Shown: piece by piece, positions 7,761 through 17,880 of the stretch | Numbering within the stretch: the first letter of the stretch is position 1 | How the letters are laid out: each line of letters begins with the position of its first letter | From: Pontibacter cellulosilyticus | GTDB taxonomy: Bacteria > Bacteroidota > Bacteroidia > Cytophagales > Hymenobacteraceae | Assembly: GCF_014306105.1 (NCBI RefSeq) | Contig: NZ_JACRVF010000004.1 | Location: 306,389 to 370,388 of the forward strand | DNA: 64,000 nt | Direction of reading: 5' to 3' | Translations under genes and position numbers: made by a program | Notes under the pieces: model-generated | What the model was told of the DNA's origin: nothing | Databases searched by the model: none | The model's input: only the letters and a program-made list of their open reading frames with translations

Positions 7761-8783
7761 TCAGGCCCATACTTTGGTACCCTCGGTGCAGTTTCTGCAC
7801 ATTTCTATTTCGGAGCGTGAGCCTAACAGCGTTTGCCTGAAGCTGCCATACTTTGGCCCGCGCCATACTTGCCTAAAACTATTGCTCTTCAGGTCGCCTA
7901 ACCTGTATTCTGCATCCTTATCAAAGCAGCAGGGCACTACCAGTCCGTCCCAAGTTATCACGCACGAGTGCCACATTTTCCAGCAGTGGTTCAGCAGTTT
8001 ATTTTTGATAACATAGCTGCCATCGCCGTTGTTTTTGTACCTGGAGTAATAATCTATGGTAGGTATAAGCGGTGAGCCTAGTTCGTAGTCATAGATTTGT
8101 GCCGTTTTAAATACGACTTCGTCTACGCCAAGTTCCTGCGCCAGTTGCTGTACGTCCTGTAGCTGGTGCTCGTTTGGCTTCACCACCAAAAACTGGAACA
8201 TCACGTGCGGAGTTTTAGATTTCAGTTCTTTTTTCCACTTCAGCACGTTTCGGGCTCCTTCCAGCACTTTATCCAGCTTTCCGCCAATACGATAAGCAGC
8301 GTAAGTTTCCTGCGTGGTACCGTCAATAGATACGATCAACCGGTCCAAGCCGGATTCCACTGTTTTGCGGGCAGTATCGTCATCTAAATAGTGGGCATTA
8401 GTAGAAGTAGCCGTGTAAATGCCTTTGCCAGAGGCATACTTTACCAACTCCAGAAAACTTTTGTGCAGGTACGGCTCGCCCTGAAAATAAAAAATGAGGT
8501 AAAGCAACCGTTTGTGCAGCTGGTCTATGGTGCTTTTAAAGAGTTCATCCTGCAGCATACCGGTGGGCCGGGTAAAAGAGCGTAAGCCGCTAGGGCACTC
8601 GGGGCAGCGCAGGTTGCAGGAGGTGGTGGGCTCCAGTGATATACTCAATGGGTAGCCCCAGTGCACTGCCTTGCCTGTTACTTTAGCAACTATATAGCTG
8701 CTTATTACCTGTAGCGCATTAAATGCCCGTAGCGGAGTAAGCTTAGATAAAAAGTTAAACCCGTCGGTCAGGTGCAGCTTCAT
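7761..8783 (-). CDS. Radical SAM / SPASM domain protein
   Basis: A 340-residue radical S-adenosylmethionine enzyme. The [4Fe-4S] motif CNLRCPEC places Cys at 56, 60 and 63. The central barrel includes FYFQGEPYLHKSFLELV. The C-terminal SPASM-type region has several Cys (NHCWKMWHSC, VVPCCFD, MCRNC) for an auxiliary cluster. Such enzymes modify peptides, proteins or small molecules. No precursor peptide is apparent in the neighbourhood, so the substrate is unknown. It directly precedes mscS. Confidence 0.85.
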   Translation of the reverse strand: MKLHLTDGFNFLSKLTPLRAFNALQVISSYIVAKVTGKAVHWGYPLSISLEPTTSCNLRCPECPSGLRSFTRPTGMLQDELFKSTIDQLHKRLLYLIFYFQGEPYLHKSFLELVKYASGKGIYTATSTNAHYLDDDTARKTVESGLDRLIVSIDGTTQETYAAYRIGGKLDKVLEGARNVLKWKKELKSKTPHVMFQFLVVKPNEHQLQDVQQLAQELGVDEVVFKTAQIYDYELGSPLIPTIDYYSRYKNNGDGSYVIKNKLLNHCWKMWHSCVITWDGLVVPCCFDKDAEYRLGDLKSNSFRQVWRGPKYGSFRQTLLGSRSEIEMCRNCTEGTKVWA

Positions 8784-8822
8784 GTGGTTGTTTGGCTAAA
8801 AGTATAGCACAGTAGAAAAATT

Positions 8823-8856
8823 ACAAAACAAAGGAGCAGCCGGTGTGGCTGCTCCT
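8823..8856 (-). terminator. Terminator downstream of the baeRF gene
   Basis: AGGAGCAGCC (8832-8841) pairs with GGCTGCTCCT (8847-8856) around a 5-nt loop. On the minus strand it is followed by TTTGTTTTGT. Confidence 0.8.
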
Positions 8857-8899
8857 CTAAGTTATGGTTTCTGGCTTTAAGTGCCAAAACTGATTGATT

Positions 8900-10087
8900 T
8901 TAGTACCTGAACAACGCCTTTACATTACCTTGGCTTTCACTTACCTCGTTAAGGCCGTTGTAACTGTTTACAAACACTTTACCACCCTGGGCAATAGTTT
9001 TGATAGCCGCCAGGTTTACAAGGTCGTGGTCGCCGCGCTGGTACTCGTTGTGCACAACTGCTGTTGCACTTGCCGCATCATAGCTGCCCCAAACAGGCTC
9101 ACTTGGAGAGATGAACAAGGTATCAACGCGTCCATGCACTGCCTCTGCGGCCACGGTGGCAATGTCTTCGGATGTTACTCCGGTGCCAGCCACGTTCTGG
9201 TAGCGGTTAAGCGAGTCGGTGTGGCTCTGCTGCATGATAGGCTTCACTACTTTTAGCGCTTTCTCGTGCAGGGCCTGCATATTGAATACATCGCTGTTCT
9301 CGTTTATGTTAATGTTCTGCGGCACAATGTTTTTATACTTGCTGTGGCTCTTATAAAGGCTGCAGTAGTGATCTACGCCGGCAAGCACCAGTGGCTCGTG
9401 CGAATCGTGCAGTATTTTCTGCAGACTGTTGTCTATCTCTATCACAAACTCCCGCACACGCTCATGCTCCTCGTCGCCTTTCGTTGACCCCGGGCCATGC
9501 ACAATGTTTGAGCCGTTAACAGTTGTGGTAGAGTGGGTAAAATCCTGGTCGTTTCCTTTTACATCAAACTTAAGGGCTTTGCTCATCGTCTCAGGCACAA
9601 AAGAACTTACATCAATTGACCTGATCTTGTCAATAGTCGCCTCATAAAAGCCCACCTTTTCGCGGTATAGGCAAAGTATAAAGAAGCGGCCATTTTGGCT
9701 AAGTATAGGTAGTATAGGTGTAATGTAAAACTGGTCCAGCACATACACTACATCCGGCATCTCGATGGGCAGTGTGTAATGCTGCGCAAAGCCTTTTGTG
9801 ATAAAAACGGCAAGGCCTTCAGACTGGTGGCGCCAGAAGTTTGTATCGTTTAGCAGCACTTCGGCTGGCTTCATGTATTCCTCTATTTCGGCTTCTGGTA
9901 CGTCGTGCCTGGCCAGCAGGGCTCTGGCTTCTTTTACTTTATTTTTAAATAAAATATTGTCTTGGCCATTAAGGGTTTGCTGACCAGCGCGATGGGTAGG
10001 TATGAAGATAGAAATGCACAGTGCATTTTTTGTATTGTTCTGCACGTTCAGCAGTTTCTCAATGTCATTTTTATTAATCAATGCCAT
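8900..10087 (-). CDS. Bacterial archaeo-eukaryotic release factor (baeRF) family protein
   Basis: A 395-residue cytosolic protein related to bacterial homologues of archaeal/eukaryotic peptide release factor eRF1. Features of the group are ISIFIPTHRAG near the N-terminus, the central LVLAGVDHYCSLYKSHSKYKN (in pieces), a GRVDTLFIS segment and a C-terminus ending ALFRY. These proteins have been proposed to act on ribosomes, possibly in stress, but their biochemistry is little known. It is a single-gene unit: a terminator follows it, and another separates it from the tlpA-like gene upstream. Confidence 0.7.
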   Translation of the reverse strand: MALINKNDIEKLLNVQNNTKNALCISIFIPTHRAGQQTLNGQDNILFKNKVKEARALLARHDVPEAEIEEYMKPAEVLLNDTNFWRHQSEGLAVFITKGFAQHYTLPIEMPDVVYVLDQFYITPILPILSQNGRFFILCLYREKVGFYEATIDKIRSIDVSSFVPETMSKALKFDVKGNDQDFTHSTTTVNGSNIVHGPGSTKGDEEHERVREFVIEIDNSLQKILHDSHEPLVLAGVDHYCSLYKSHSKYKNIVPQNININENSDVFNMQALHEKALKVVKPIMQQSHTDSLNRYQNVAGTGVTSEDIATVAAEAVHGRVDTLFISPSEPVWGSYDAASATAVVHNEYQRGDHDLVNLAAIKTIAQGGKVFVNSYNGLNEVSESQGNVKALFRY

Positions 10088-10231
10088 AGTTTATTTTAGT
10101 TTAGTATAAGATCTAACTTGATGTCGTTTCTTTATTTCCGGTGTAATAAAGGGTAGAAATTAAGTACGCATCTATAGTATGAACGGTTATTGAGCGGCAA
10201 AAGATGACTTTATACTTTCAAAAGCGGATAT

Positions 10232-10271
10232 AAAAAAGCCGTCTGGCACATTTTAGCACCAGGCGGCTTTT
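10232..10271 (-). terminator. Terminator downstream of the TlpA-like gene
   Basis: A 13-bp stem pairs 10234-10246 with 10259-10271, with one G-T wobble. On the minus strand it ends in six T residues. Confidence 0.85.
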
Positions 10272-10291
10272 ATGGGAGCATCTGCAAAAGA

Positions 10292-11713
10292 TTACTTAGC
10301 CGATGCCTGCCCCTCGTTTATATGCTTTAAGATATCGTTGGCGGTTTCTCTGTCTGTGGGTCTGCGCGGTTTTATACTTATAAAGTTTCCCTCTTCGTCA
10401 ATCATGAAGTAAGCCGGAATGTCCTTCAGATTGTAGCGCTTCACCAGTTCAGCATCCATGCCTTTTAAGTATAGATGCACACCCTGTAGCTTTCTTCCTG
10501 TTACCGTGATTTTCCATTTAGCTTCATCTTCATCCAAACCTACGTTTAAGAATACCACATTCTTGCCTTTTAGCTGCTCGGTAAGCTGCTGCATGTTCGG
10601 CATCTCTACCATGCAAAGTCCACAGATGGTGCTCCAGAAGTTAAGGTATACCAGCTTTCCTTTAAAATCGCTCAGCGAAACTGCCGCACCGTTTACATCC
10701 TTCAACTGAAAATCCGGTGCGGGGCTGCCGATGGCGAACTCCTTGTTCTCGTTGTAAAGCTTTGTAAAGTATGCCTCCAACTCAGGGTTTTTATTGATCG
10801 ATTTAAAGTCCTGCAGCATTTCGGTTGTGTACTTCAGATGCCCCTGTTGTATAGACTGCTTTAGTATATCTGCCTGTGCTACTGCTTTAACCTGCCCCTG
10901 CAATTTTTCAACGATAGAAGAGTAAGCCGTTTTAAAGTAAGCTTTGTCGCTTTCCTTTAGGCCAGCCTCGTTTGCATTATACTTGGCGTAGTTGCGCAGG
11001 AAGGTAGTAAACGTGTAGCTAAGCAGGTTTTCCTGGCTTTGCAGGTCCAGCTCTTTCAGGAAAGTATAAAACTCTGCCGAAGGCTTCTGTAACCTTGTGG
11101 TCATAAGTACATTTTCGCGCAGGCTATGGTAAGTGATCTTATCATTTGCGTAACCGAAGTTGATCTCGGCCAAGGCAAACTTTCTAAACTTATCCGATAC
11201 CGGGCTTTTGGTTGTATACTTCTCCAGGTTTTTTAGCTGGTCTTTTTTGCGGTAATCCAGGAAGGCTGTAAACTCCTTTTCAGTTAGTTTGATATTGTCG
11301 GGCATTACCTGATATTCTTCCACCTCCTCGAAACGGCGCGTATACTGCACCAGGTAATTGTTCTCGTTGGCACCTTTGCCCTCGAACTTTAGCGTCTTCA
11401 GAAACTTATCACCGTTAAAAGCCAGGTTTAGCTCATAACCGGGCTCCAGGTAAACTGGCACCACTTCTTCGCCGTGCAGCAGTTCTGCTACAATGGCCCC
11501 GTTTACCGGCACTTCTAACCTGAAGCTTCCACCTTTTAGCTGTACAGCCGTCTGTACCTCTTCCGGTATTAGCGGGTTAGGAGTGGTGGCAACTACAATT
11601 TCGTCTGATAATGGGTTAGAGATCTTACCCGTGATAATGGCTTTGCCCTGCGCAAAAACAGCTTGTACCTGCAGCAAAAGCGCCAGCGCCAGGAGTATTG
11701 GTTTGTGTTTCAT
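10292..11713 (-). CDS. TlpA-like thioredoxin-fold protein with N-terminal DUF4369-like domain
   Basis: A 473-residue exported protein. A signal peptide ends near AVFAQ (residue 22). The N-terminal ~110 residues resemble the beta-rich DUF4369-type domain common in Bacteroidota, followed by an alpha-helical linker to about residue 325. The C-terminal thioredoxin domain has the redox pair C364-G-L-C367 in FWSTICGLCMVEMPN and the cis-Pro segment DIPAYFMID. It probably reduces or isomerises disulfides in the periplasm; partners are unknown. It is flanked by its own terminator and a 204-bp upstream gap. Confidence 0.85.
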   Translation of the reverse strand: MKHKPILLALALLLQVQAVFAQGKAIITGKISNPLSDEIVVATTPNPLIPEEVQTAVQLKGGSFRLEVPVNGAIVAELLHGEEVVPVYLEPGYELNLAFNGDKFLKTLKFEGKGANENNYLVQYTRRFEEVEEYQVMPDNIKLTEKEFTAFLDYRKKDQLKNLEKYTTKSPVSDKFRKFALAEINFGYANDKITYHSLRENVLMTTRLQKPSAEFYTFLKELDLQSQENLLSYTFTTFLRNYAKYNANEAGLKESDKAYFKTAYSSIVEKLQGQVKAVAQADILKQSIQQGHLKYTTEMLQDFKSINKNPELEAYFTKLYNENKEFAIGSPAPDFQLKDVNGAAVSLSDFKGKLVYLNFWSTICGLCMVEMPNMQQLTEQLKGKNVVFLNVGLDEDEAKWKITVTGRKLQGVHLYLKGMDAELVKRYNLKDIPAYFMIDEEGNFISIKPRRPTDRETANDILKHINEGQASAK

Positions 11714-11917
11714 AAAAAGGTATAGGAAAGGTTAATACAGTTGCAGCAGCATCCGGTATCAGTTATACTTTAACCTGTTGTTTACCAGTTGGCTTTGGCT
11801 GCTGCTGCACACATAGCATCACCAACAGCTTTATCAAAGTATAAAATTCCGGAAGGCGTGCAATTTCTGCAAAATGTCAGAATCTGCAAACTATACCTTT
11901 GCTAAACACAAAATACC

Positions 11918-13297
11918 TTAGCCAAACAGGCTGCTGAACACATCTTCTAATCTGCCAAACGGATGAATGTTGATGGAGAACTTGCTAAAGTCAACGCCCT
12001 TCTTGTTATACTTGGAGATGTAGATGTCTTTGAAGCCTAGCTTTTCGGCCTCGCTGATACGGTTCTCAACGCGGTTTACAGCACGTATCTCGCCACCCAA
12101 ACCCACCTCTGCGGCAAAGCATGAAGTGCTTGGTATAGCCATATCCTCGAAAGAAGAAAGTATAGAGGCACACACAGCTAAGTCCAAGGCAGGGTCTTCT
12201 ACTTTTAAGCCGCCGGCAATGTTCAGGAACACGTCCTGGGTGCCTAGCTTGTAGCCGCCTCGCTTTTCAAGTACAGCCAGCAGCATGTTCAGGCGCTTGG
12301 CATCGAAACCGGTGCTGGTACGCTGCGGCGTGCCGTACGTGGCAGGACTAACCAGGCTCTGCACTTCTATCAGCAACGGCCTGTTGCCTTCCAGCGTGGC
12401 ACCTATACTTATGCCGCTAAAAGCATCCTCACGCTGCGAGATCAATATCTCAGATGGGTTACTTACCTCACGCAAGCCAGAGCCCAGCATCTCGTAAATG
12501 CCCAGTTCAGAAGTAGAGCCAAAGCGGTTTTTAGTGGTGCGAAGTATACGGTAGGTCATGTGGCGGTCGCCTTCAAAAGTTAGCACCGTATCTACCATGT
12601 GCTCCAGTATCTTAGGACCAGCCAGATTGCCTTCTTTTGTAATGTGCCCGATTAGAAAAACAGGCGTACCGCTCTCTTTGGCAAACTTCAGCAGTTCGGC
12701 AGTACATTCGCGTACTTGGCTCACGCTACCGGCACCCGCTTCTATAAAAGAGGAATGGAGGGTTTGGATAGAGTCTATTACCAGCACCTGCGGGCGCAGC
12801 TGCTCTATCTGTTTGAAAATGTTCTGCGTGCCAGTCTCGGTAAGTATAAAGCAGTCGGAGGTCTGGGCCATTAAACGTTCTGCTCGCATTTTTATCTGCT
12901 GTTCGCTTTCCTCGCCGCTTACATACAATACCCGCAGCCCGCTCAGGCTAAGAGCAATCTGCAGCATCAGCGTAGACTTACCAATACCTGGCTCTCCGCC
13001 AATCAAAACCATAGAGCCCGGCACAATGCCACCGCCCAGCACACGGTTCAGCTCTTGGTCCTGCGTCATGATGCGGTGCTGCTCCTGGTAACTGATATCT
13101 GCAATTGGCTTTGGTTTGTTTGATACTTGTGCCGAACTGCTGCCTACTTTCCAAACGCTGGTTGGGGTGATTTCTTCACGCTGGACTACCTCCTCTACAT
13201 AGGTGTTCCATTCGCCGCAGGCAGAGCATTTGCCTATCCATTTAGCTGATTGGGCGCCACAGTTCTGGCAGAAGTAGGATGTTTTTATTTTGGCCAT
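11918..13297 (-). CDS. radA: DNA repair protein RadA
   Basis: A 459-residue RecA-like repair ATPase. It has a C4 zinc finger (C10, C13, C24, C27), a Walker A motif GGEPGIGKST at 100-109, the RadA-specific KNRFGS motif at 256-261, and a C-terminal Lon-like domain (LNIAGGLKVEDPALDLAVCAS). RadA promotes branch migration of recombination intermediates. Length and domain order are standard. It is divergent from the beta-barrel gene at 13553, with a 255-bp AT-rich spacer. Confidence 0.96.
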   Translation of the reverse strand: MAKIKTSYFCQNCGAQSAKWIGKCSACGEWNTYVEEVVQREEITPTSVWKVGSSSAQVSNKPKPIADISYQEQHRIMTQDQELNRVLGGGIVPGSMVLIGGEPGIGKSTLMLQIALSLSGLRVLYVSGEESEQQIKMRAERLMAQTSDCFILTETGTQNIFKQIEQLRPQVLVIDSIQTLHSSFIEAGAGSVSQVRECTAELLKFAKESGTPVFLIGHITKEGNLAGPKILEHMVDTVLTFEGDRHMTYRILRTTKNRFGSTSELGIYEMLGSGLREVSNPSEILISQREDAFSGISIGATLEGNRPLLIEVQSLVSPATYGTPQRTSTGFDAKRLNMLLAVLEKRGGYKLGTQDVFLNIAGGLKVEDPALDLAVCASILSSFEDMAIPSTSCFAAEVGLGGEIRAVNRVENRISEAEKLGFKDIYISKYNKKGVDFSKFSINIHPFGRLEDVFSSLFG

Positions 13298-13552
13298 TTA
13301 ATTTAGTTGTTCGTGTTTTTGATGTTCGTTGCCAGACAAATTAACCAGCCTATTGGAACAAAATTCAGCAGCAGAAGAATCAGTTTTTTCAGCTAATTTA
13401 TCCAATTAATTTTATGATTTTTTCTTTTGCTGCATACCTTAAAGTTACATATTTCGAATTGATATAGCTTAAATTTTCTTCTTAGCTGATACACTGCAGT
13501 CTTATGTACATAAAATCTATATATTTATATTTATAACGTTTATTTAATTTAC

Positions 13553-14728
13553 ATGAAACAAACTTTACACACTGCCATACTTATTTTTGCTTTGATACTT
13601 ACAGGCGTTGCTGCTCAAGCTCAGAAAAGCATACCGAATGCCTACATTGTTACTGCCGCCTCAGATACACTTAGAGGACAGTTAATAAGAGAGAGTGCTA
13701 CAAAAACGGTTACATCTATACAGTTTGGAGAGCCTGGCAATTTTCGCACTTACCAGGCCGCAGATATAAAAGGCTATGGCGTAGAAGACAGCATCCGATT
13801 CGAATCAAAAGAAGTGACAGTCGGCAGCGCGGACAAGACGGTTTTCCTGAGGTTAGTTGTTGATGGACCTGTTAAGCTTTATAGTGGCAGTGGCATAGAA
13901 GAAGGGGTAGAGTTTTATTTACAGAAGCCCAATTCTCCAGTTATTCAGCTTTATAAAGCCTATTATAAGGGAACTGTTTCTTCAGTTGCCAGTGACTGTG
14001 ACATTCTTCAAAGCTCTTATCAGGGTTCACTTAATAATCTACCAAGATATACTGCTTTAAGCCTTGCTGATTTTGTGCAGAAGTATAGCGCATGTAAGTA
14101 CATTGGACAGGAAAGCAAGGTATACCTTAATCAATCGAAAATTAGTATATCCTATGGTTTCAGAGCATTACTTTCAAGCTCTAATTTACAGCTCGACTCT
14201 GATTTATCTGATGTTAGTGATAGCTTTAACAGAGACAATAAACTTTTTGGAGGCATATTCCTGAACATTCACATGGCAGGGAAAAGATTATCTGTTCAGC
14301 CAGAAATTTTATATACCCAATATAATTTTGAAAGTGTGTACGAATACCAGCACCCGATTGCTCTTGACTACAAAAATACATTTACTTACAAGACCACGCA
14401 GTTGCAGGTGCCTCTTCTGCTTAAGTATACTTTTAGAGCGAATAGGATACAACCAATTGTGAATGCTGGACCAAGTATAAGCTTTCTCCTATCTAATAAT
14501 ATAAAGAAAACCACCACTTATGAAACAGGGCAGGTAAATGCCAAGGATTATAATGATGCTAACCGGTCAGTGGGATACTTAGGAGGCGCAGGTTTGCAGT
14601 ATTCCTTAAGCGATAAAAAGGCTCTAATTCTGGAGCTACGCTATAGCAAAGATTTCTACAACAACGAAAATGACGACATGAGAGCTATAATAAGTAATTA
14701 CCAAGTATCTGCCGCTATTACGCTTTAA
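13553..14728 (+). CDS. Outer membrane beta-barrel protein (PorT-like domain)
   Basis: A 391-residue secreted protein with a signal peptide ending AQAQ. The first ~170 residues form a beta-rich region also found in Bacteroidota outer membrane proteins. From about 190 on come alternating strands typical of an 8-strand barrel (LSVQPEILYTQYNFES, TTQLQVPLLLKYTF, RIQPIVNAGPSISF, KALILELRYSKDFYN). Ligand and function are unknown. Its last 11 bp overlap the end of the convergent histidine kinase gene. Confidence 0.75.
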   Translation: MKQTLHTAILIFALILTGVAAQAQKSIPNAYIVTAASDTLRGQLIRESATKTVTSIQFGEPGNFRTYQAADIKGYGVEDSIRFESKEVTVGSADKTVFLRLVVDGPVKLYSGSGIEEGVEFYLQKPNSPVIQLYKAYYKGTVSSVASDCDILQSSYQGSLNNLPRYTALSLADFVQKYSACKYIGQESKVYLNQSKISISYGFRALLSSSNLQLDSDLSDVSDSFNRDNKLFGGIFLNIHMAGKRLSVQPEILYTQYNFESVYEYQHPIALDYKNTFTYKTTQLQVPLLLKYTFRANRIQPIVNAGPSISFLLSNNIKKTTTYETGQVNAKDYNDANRSVGYLGGAGLQYSLSDKKALILELRYSKDFYNNENDDMRAIISNYQVSAAITL

Positions 14729-14741
14729 TGATAGCGGCAGA
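14708..14741. terminator. Hairpin embedded in the overlapping 3' ends of two convergent genes
   Basis: TCTGCCGCTAT (14708-14718) pairs perfectly with ATAGCGGCAGA (14731-14741) around a 12-nt loop that contains the plus-strand stop codon; the minus-strand stop codon begins on the last stem base (14718). It probably terminates or stabilises both messages. Neither strand has a strong T-tract. Confidence 0.55.
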
Positions 14742-17642
14742 AATAGGCTCCTGCTTAAAATATACTTTAAACGTAGTACCCTTGCCCAGATCGCTGTCTA
14801 CTTCTATGCGGCCGCCGTTGTTCTCAATAATGCGCTTCACAATGTACAACCCGATGCCGGTGCCCTCTACGTGGCTGTGCAGGCGCTTAAACATCGTAAA
14901 CAGTTTATGCTGCTGCTCTTTGCGTATGCCCAAGCCGTTGTCCTGTACTTCCAGCACCACAAAGCCGTTTTGCTGATAGGTCTTGACATTGATCTTAGGT
15001 TTGCGGTCCGGCGATTTATACTTGATGGCATTGGAAACAAGGTTATAAAGTATACTTCGCAGGTTTTTGCGTGCATATAACAGGTCCTTTACCTGCAGGT
15101 CTGTGTTTATTTCGGCATCAGAGGCCTTTATTAAACCTTCTATATCAACCGTTACATCTTGCAAGGCTGCCTCAAAAGAGAGCGGCTCCACTGCTGAATC
15201 CAGTTCTTTCTGTACTTTGGTTATCTCTGCCAGGTCGGCGATGGTTCCTTTTAGTTTATTGATGGAGCCTTGTACCATGTCCAGCACCTGCAGGTCGCTT
15301 TCGTCCAGCTTTTCCTGTAGTTCTTCGCGCAGCAAGGCAGCCAGCCCCTCCATGTTCGCAATCGGTGACTTTAGGTCATGAGAGGCAGTATATACAAAGT
15401 TATCCAGGTCGTTGTTGATGCGCTGAAGCTCTTTGTTTTTGTGGCTTAGCTCGTCGTTGGTTAGCAGGAGTGCCTGCCGTGCTTTAACAAGCTCGGTTAC
15501 CTCAACGGCAAACACCAGCACGGCCTCTATTTTATTGTTCGCATCGATGAGCGGCTGGTAAACCAGGTTAAAGTACGCGTTATGCTTGCCTCGGCTGTCT
15601 TCTATGGTTGCAGCCACTTCGTTACCGATAAAAGGCTTACCTGAGTTAAATACTTCCTCTATCCTTTTAAAGAAGCCTTCCCCCTCTAGCTCTGTATGCG
15701 CCTCAAAGATAGTTTTGCCTACCAATGGTCGGTTGCCATACAGCCTGCGGTACTGCGAGTTGGCCAGCACATACTGGTAATCGGGGGCACGCACCAAGCC
15801 TACCACGGCAGGCACCTCCAGGAACAACTTCTGCAACAGCTCGGCATTCTGCTTCACTTTACGCTCTGCCTCCTTCATCTCGGTAATATCAATCACAGAG
15901 CCTATAAAGCCCAGGAATTCACCATTAGCCCCGAAACGCGGCGTATCGGTAAGTACCACCCAACGGTACACTCCATCAAAGCGGCGCATCCTAAACTCCA
16001 CTCTAAAGGCTGTACGCGTTTCCAGGCCTTTCTCAAATTTATGGCTGATGCTCTTCACATCGTCCGGGTGCGCCACGTCTCTCCAGGTAATGCTCATGGT
16101 GTCTTCAAAGCTCAGGCCGGTAAAGTCCATCCACTGCTTGTTCACATACCGGAACTTGCCTTCGGCATCGCGCACCTTGATTATTACAGGAGCACTGTCA
16201 GCCATCGTTCTGAAGCGTGCCTCACTTTCAAGTATAGCGCGCTGGGCACGTTTTTCTTCTGTAATATCGCGCACCTCAATAATCGTATAGCTTACGCTAC
16301 CGCCTTCTATAATAGGCTGTACTGCACAAGCAACGTCGAAGTAAGAACCGTTTTTCCTGATAAATACATCTTCGTGGTTGCGCAGCTGCTTCTTTTCGGT
16401 TAAGGCCACTCTTATAGAGCATTCGTTAACCGGAAGCGGTGTGCCGTCGGGGCGTTTGTAGTGAATAACATCGTGCAATGTTTTATCCTGCATCTCCTCC
16501 AGCTTATATCCCGTCATTTCCTCAGCAGCCGGGTTCATGAAAGTGCAGTAACCCTCCGTATCTATGATAAACAAGGCTGCAGTAGCGTTGTCGGTAATGG
16601 TTTGCTTCAGACGGTTAGAGCGGCGGGTGTTAGACAGCGACCAAATAATGAAGAACATCAAAAGACTGATGATGCCTCCGCCTAAAAGTATGAATTTTGG
16701 CAGCTCTGTATCGGCTGACCGTCCAAACTCAGGTTTAGCCGTTACATAAATGCGCCAAGTGTTATTAGCTATGCTCAGTGTATTTAGTTTGCTAAAGCGC
16801 CTGTCGCCTTCCGCATTATAATAGAGGGTGGTATCGGTACCAAAAAGCAATGATTCCTTGCTCAGGCTGGTGCCGTCGTAAACTTCAATGTCTATATCCT
16901 TGTAATCATTGCCTAAGATAGAGGTGAATACATCTTTTGCACGGTAGGGGCTATACACAAAGCCTTTTATGTTTTTCTGCCTTTCTTTTATAGACTCCGG
17001 GCTTCCTGCTCCTCTGTAAATTGGCAAGTAAATCAGGAATCCGGACTGTTCGTCTCTTCCGTTTTCCTGCACCAGGCGTACCTTGCCCGACATCGTTGGC
17101 TGTTTAGTATCGCGTGCTATGCGCATTGCCGACTGGCGCGTGGGCTCGCTGTACATATCAAACCCAAAGGCACGAAGGTTTCTGCCAGCAAAGGGCTCTA
17201 AATAAATAATGGAAGTATAGCTAAACCGCTTGCCCTCCGGGTAAACTTTGTAGTCCGGGTATCCTTCTGCGCGTATCTTTTGCTCGTGGGCTGCCAGATT
17301 TTCAGGTTGTATAAAATAGGCGTAGCCAAGGCCTTGTATACCCGGGTAATTCTTCTCCAGGTCTAAGGTTTCGTAGTATTGGCGCCATGCACGGCGCTCC
17401 ACAGTATCGGAAGAGATAAACAATGCCTTTGCACCAAGCAGTATCTGGATATGATCCTGCATACGCCTATGGATGTCCTGGGTAGCCTGGTCTGCTCTAA
17501 CGCTAAAGAGTTTCTCGCTACGATCTTCTGCCTTACGCTTGGTTTCAAAGTAAATAAAAAGGGTAAGCAGGAAAATTAGCAGGAAAGAGAAAATGGCGAT
17601 AAAGTAATCTTTTACGAACAGTACCAGCTTGGTGGCTTTCAT
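14718..17642 (-). CDS. CHASE-domain, multi-PAS sensor histidine kinase
   Basis: A 974-residue membrane kinase. Helix 1 is at about 12-32 and an extracellular CHASE sensor runs from about 75 to 300 (QGLGYAYF, YLEPFAGRNLRAFGFDM, LIYLPIYRG). Helix 2 is at about 317-336, followed by three PAS domains (about 345-465, 470-590, 600-720). HisKA has the phospho-acceptor H755 in ASHDLKSP, and the HATPase domain has NLVSNAIKY, VQDNGLGI and GTGIGLYIVKRI. No receiver domain or response regulator gene is adjacent, so it is an orphan kinase here. CHASE suggests a small extracellular ligand. Confidence 0.92.
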   Translation of the reverse strand: MKATKLVLFVKDYFIAIFSFLLIFLLTLFIYFETKRKAEDRSEKLFSVRADQATQDIHRRMQDHIQILLGAKALFISSDTVERRAWRQYYETLDLEKNYPGIQGLGYAYFIQPENLAAHEQKIRAEGYPDYKVYPEGKRFSYTSIIYLEPFAGRNLRAFGFDMYSEPTRQSAMRIARDTKQPTMSGKVRLVQENGRDEQSGFLIYLPIYRGAGSPESIKERQKNIKGFVYSPYRAKDVFTSILGNDYKDIDIEVYDGTSLSKESLLFGTDTTLYYNAEGDRRFSKLNTLSIANNTWRIYVTAKPEFGRSADTELPKFILLGGGIISLLMFFIIWSLSNTRRSNRLKQTITDNATAALFIIDTEGYCTFMNPAAEEMTGYKLEEMQDKTLHDVIHYKRPDGTPLPVNECSIRVALTEKKQLRNHEDVFIRKNGSYFDVACAVQPIIEGGSVSYTIIEVRDITEEKRAQRAILESEARFRTMADSAPVIIKVRDAEGKFRYVNKQWMDFTGLSFEDTMSITWRDVAHPDDVKSISHKFEKGLETRTAFRVEFRMRRFDGVYRWVVLTDTPRFGANGEFLGFIGSVIDITEMKEAERKVKQNAELLQKLFLEVPAVVGLVRAPDYQYVLANSQYRRLYGNRPLVGKTIFEAHTELEGEGFFKRIEEVFNSGKPFIGNEVAATIEDSRGKHNAYFNLVYQPLIDANNKIEAVLVFAVEVTELVKARQALLLTNDELSHKNKELQRINNDLDNFVYTASHDLKSPIANMEGLAALLREELQEKLDESDLQVLDMVQGSINKLKGTIADLAEITKVQKELDSAVEPLSFEAALQDVTVDIEGLIKASDAEINTDLQVKDLLYARKNLRSILYNLVSNAIKYKSPDRKPKINVKTYQQNGFVVLEVQDNGLGIRKEQQHKLFTMFKRLHSHVEGTGIGLYIVKRIIENNGGRIEVDSDLGKGTTFKVYFKQEPISAAIIKA

Positions 17643-17880
17643 AAGTATAAATTAAGTGCTCTGGAGCAGATTCAGTATAAAAAAAGAATTTCCAGACAAT
17701 AAAGATTCATTAGAGAGGAAAAATTCCCCTGGTCACAAAATTAAAAAATCGGCGGTTCTGGTAGCGTTTTCTTTACCTCCTAAACCAACAAAAGATACAA
17801 TTTAGAGCGGAAAACTTAAGCAATTTAGCTAAAAATAAGTATATTTCTCCTTGTACATCACCTCTAATTTAAAGAGAAGA

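Noticed and set aside
15696..16403. 235-codon plus-strand ORF inside the histidine kinase region
   Set aside because: It lies antisense to a gene with full CHASE, PAS, HisKA and HATPase domains and shows no domain, signal peptide or promoter of its own.
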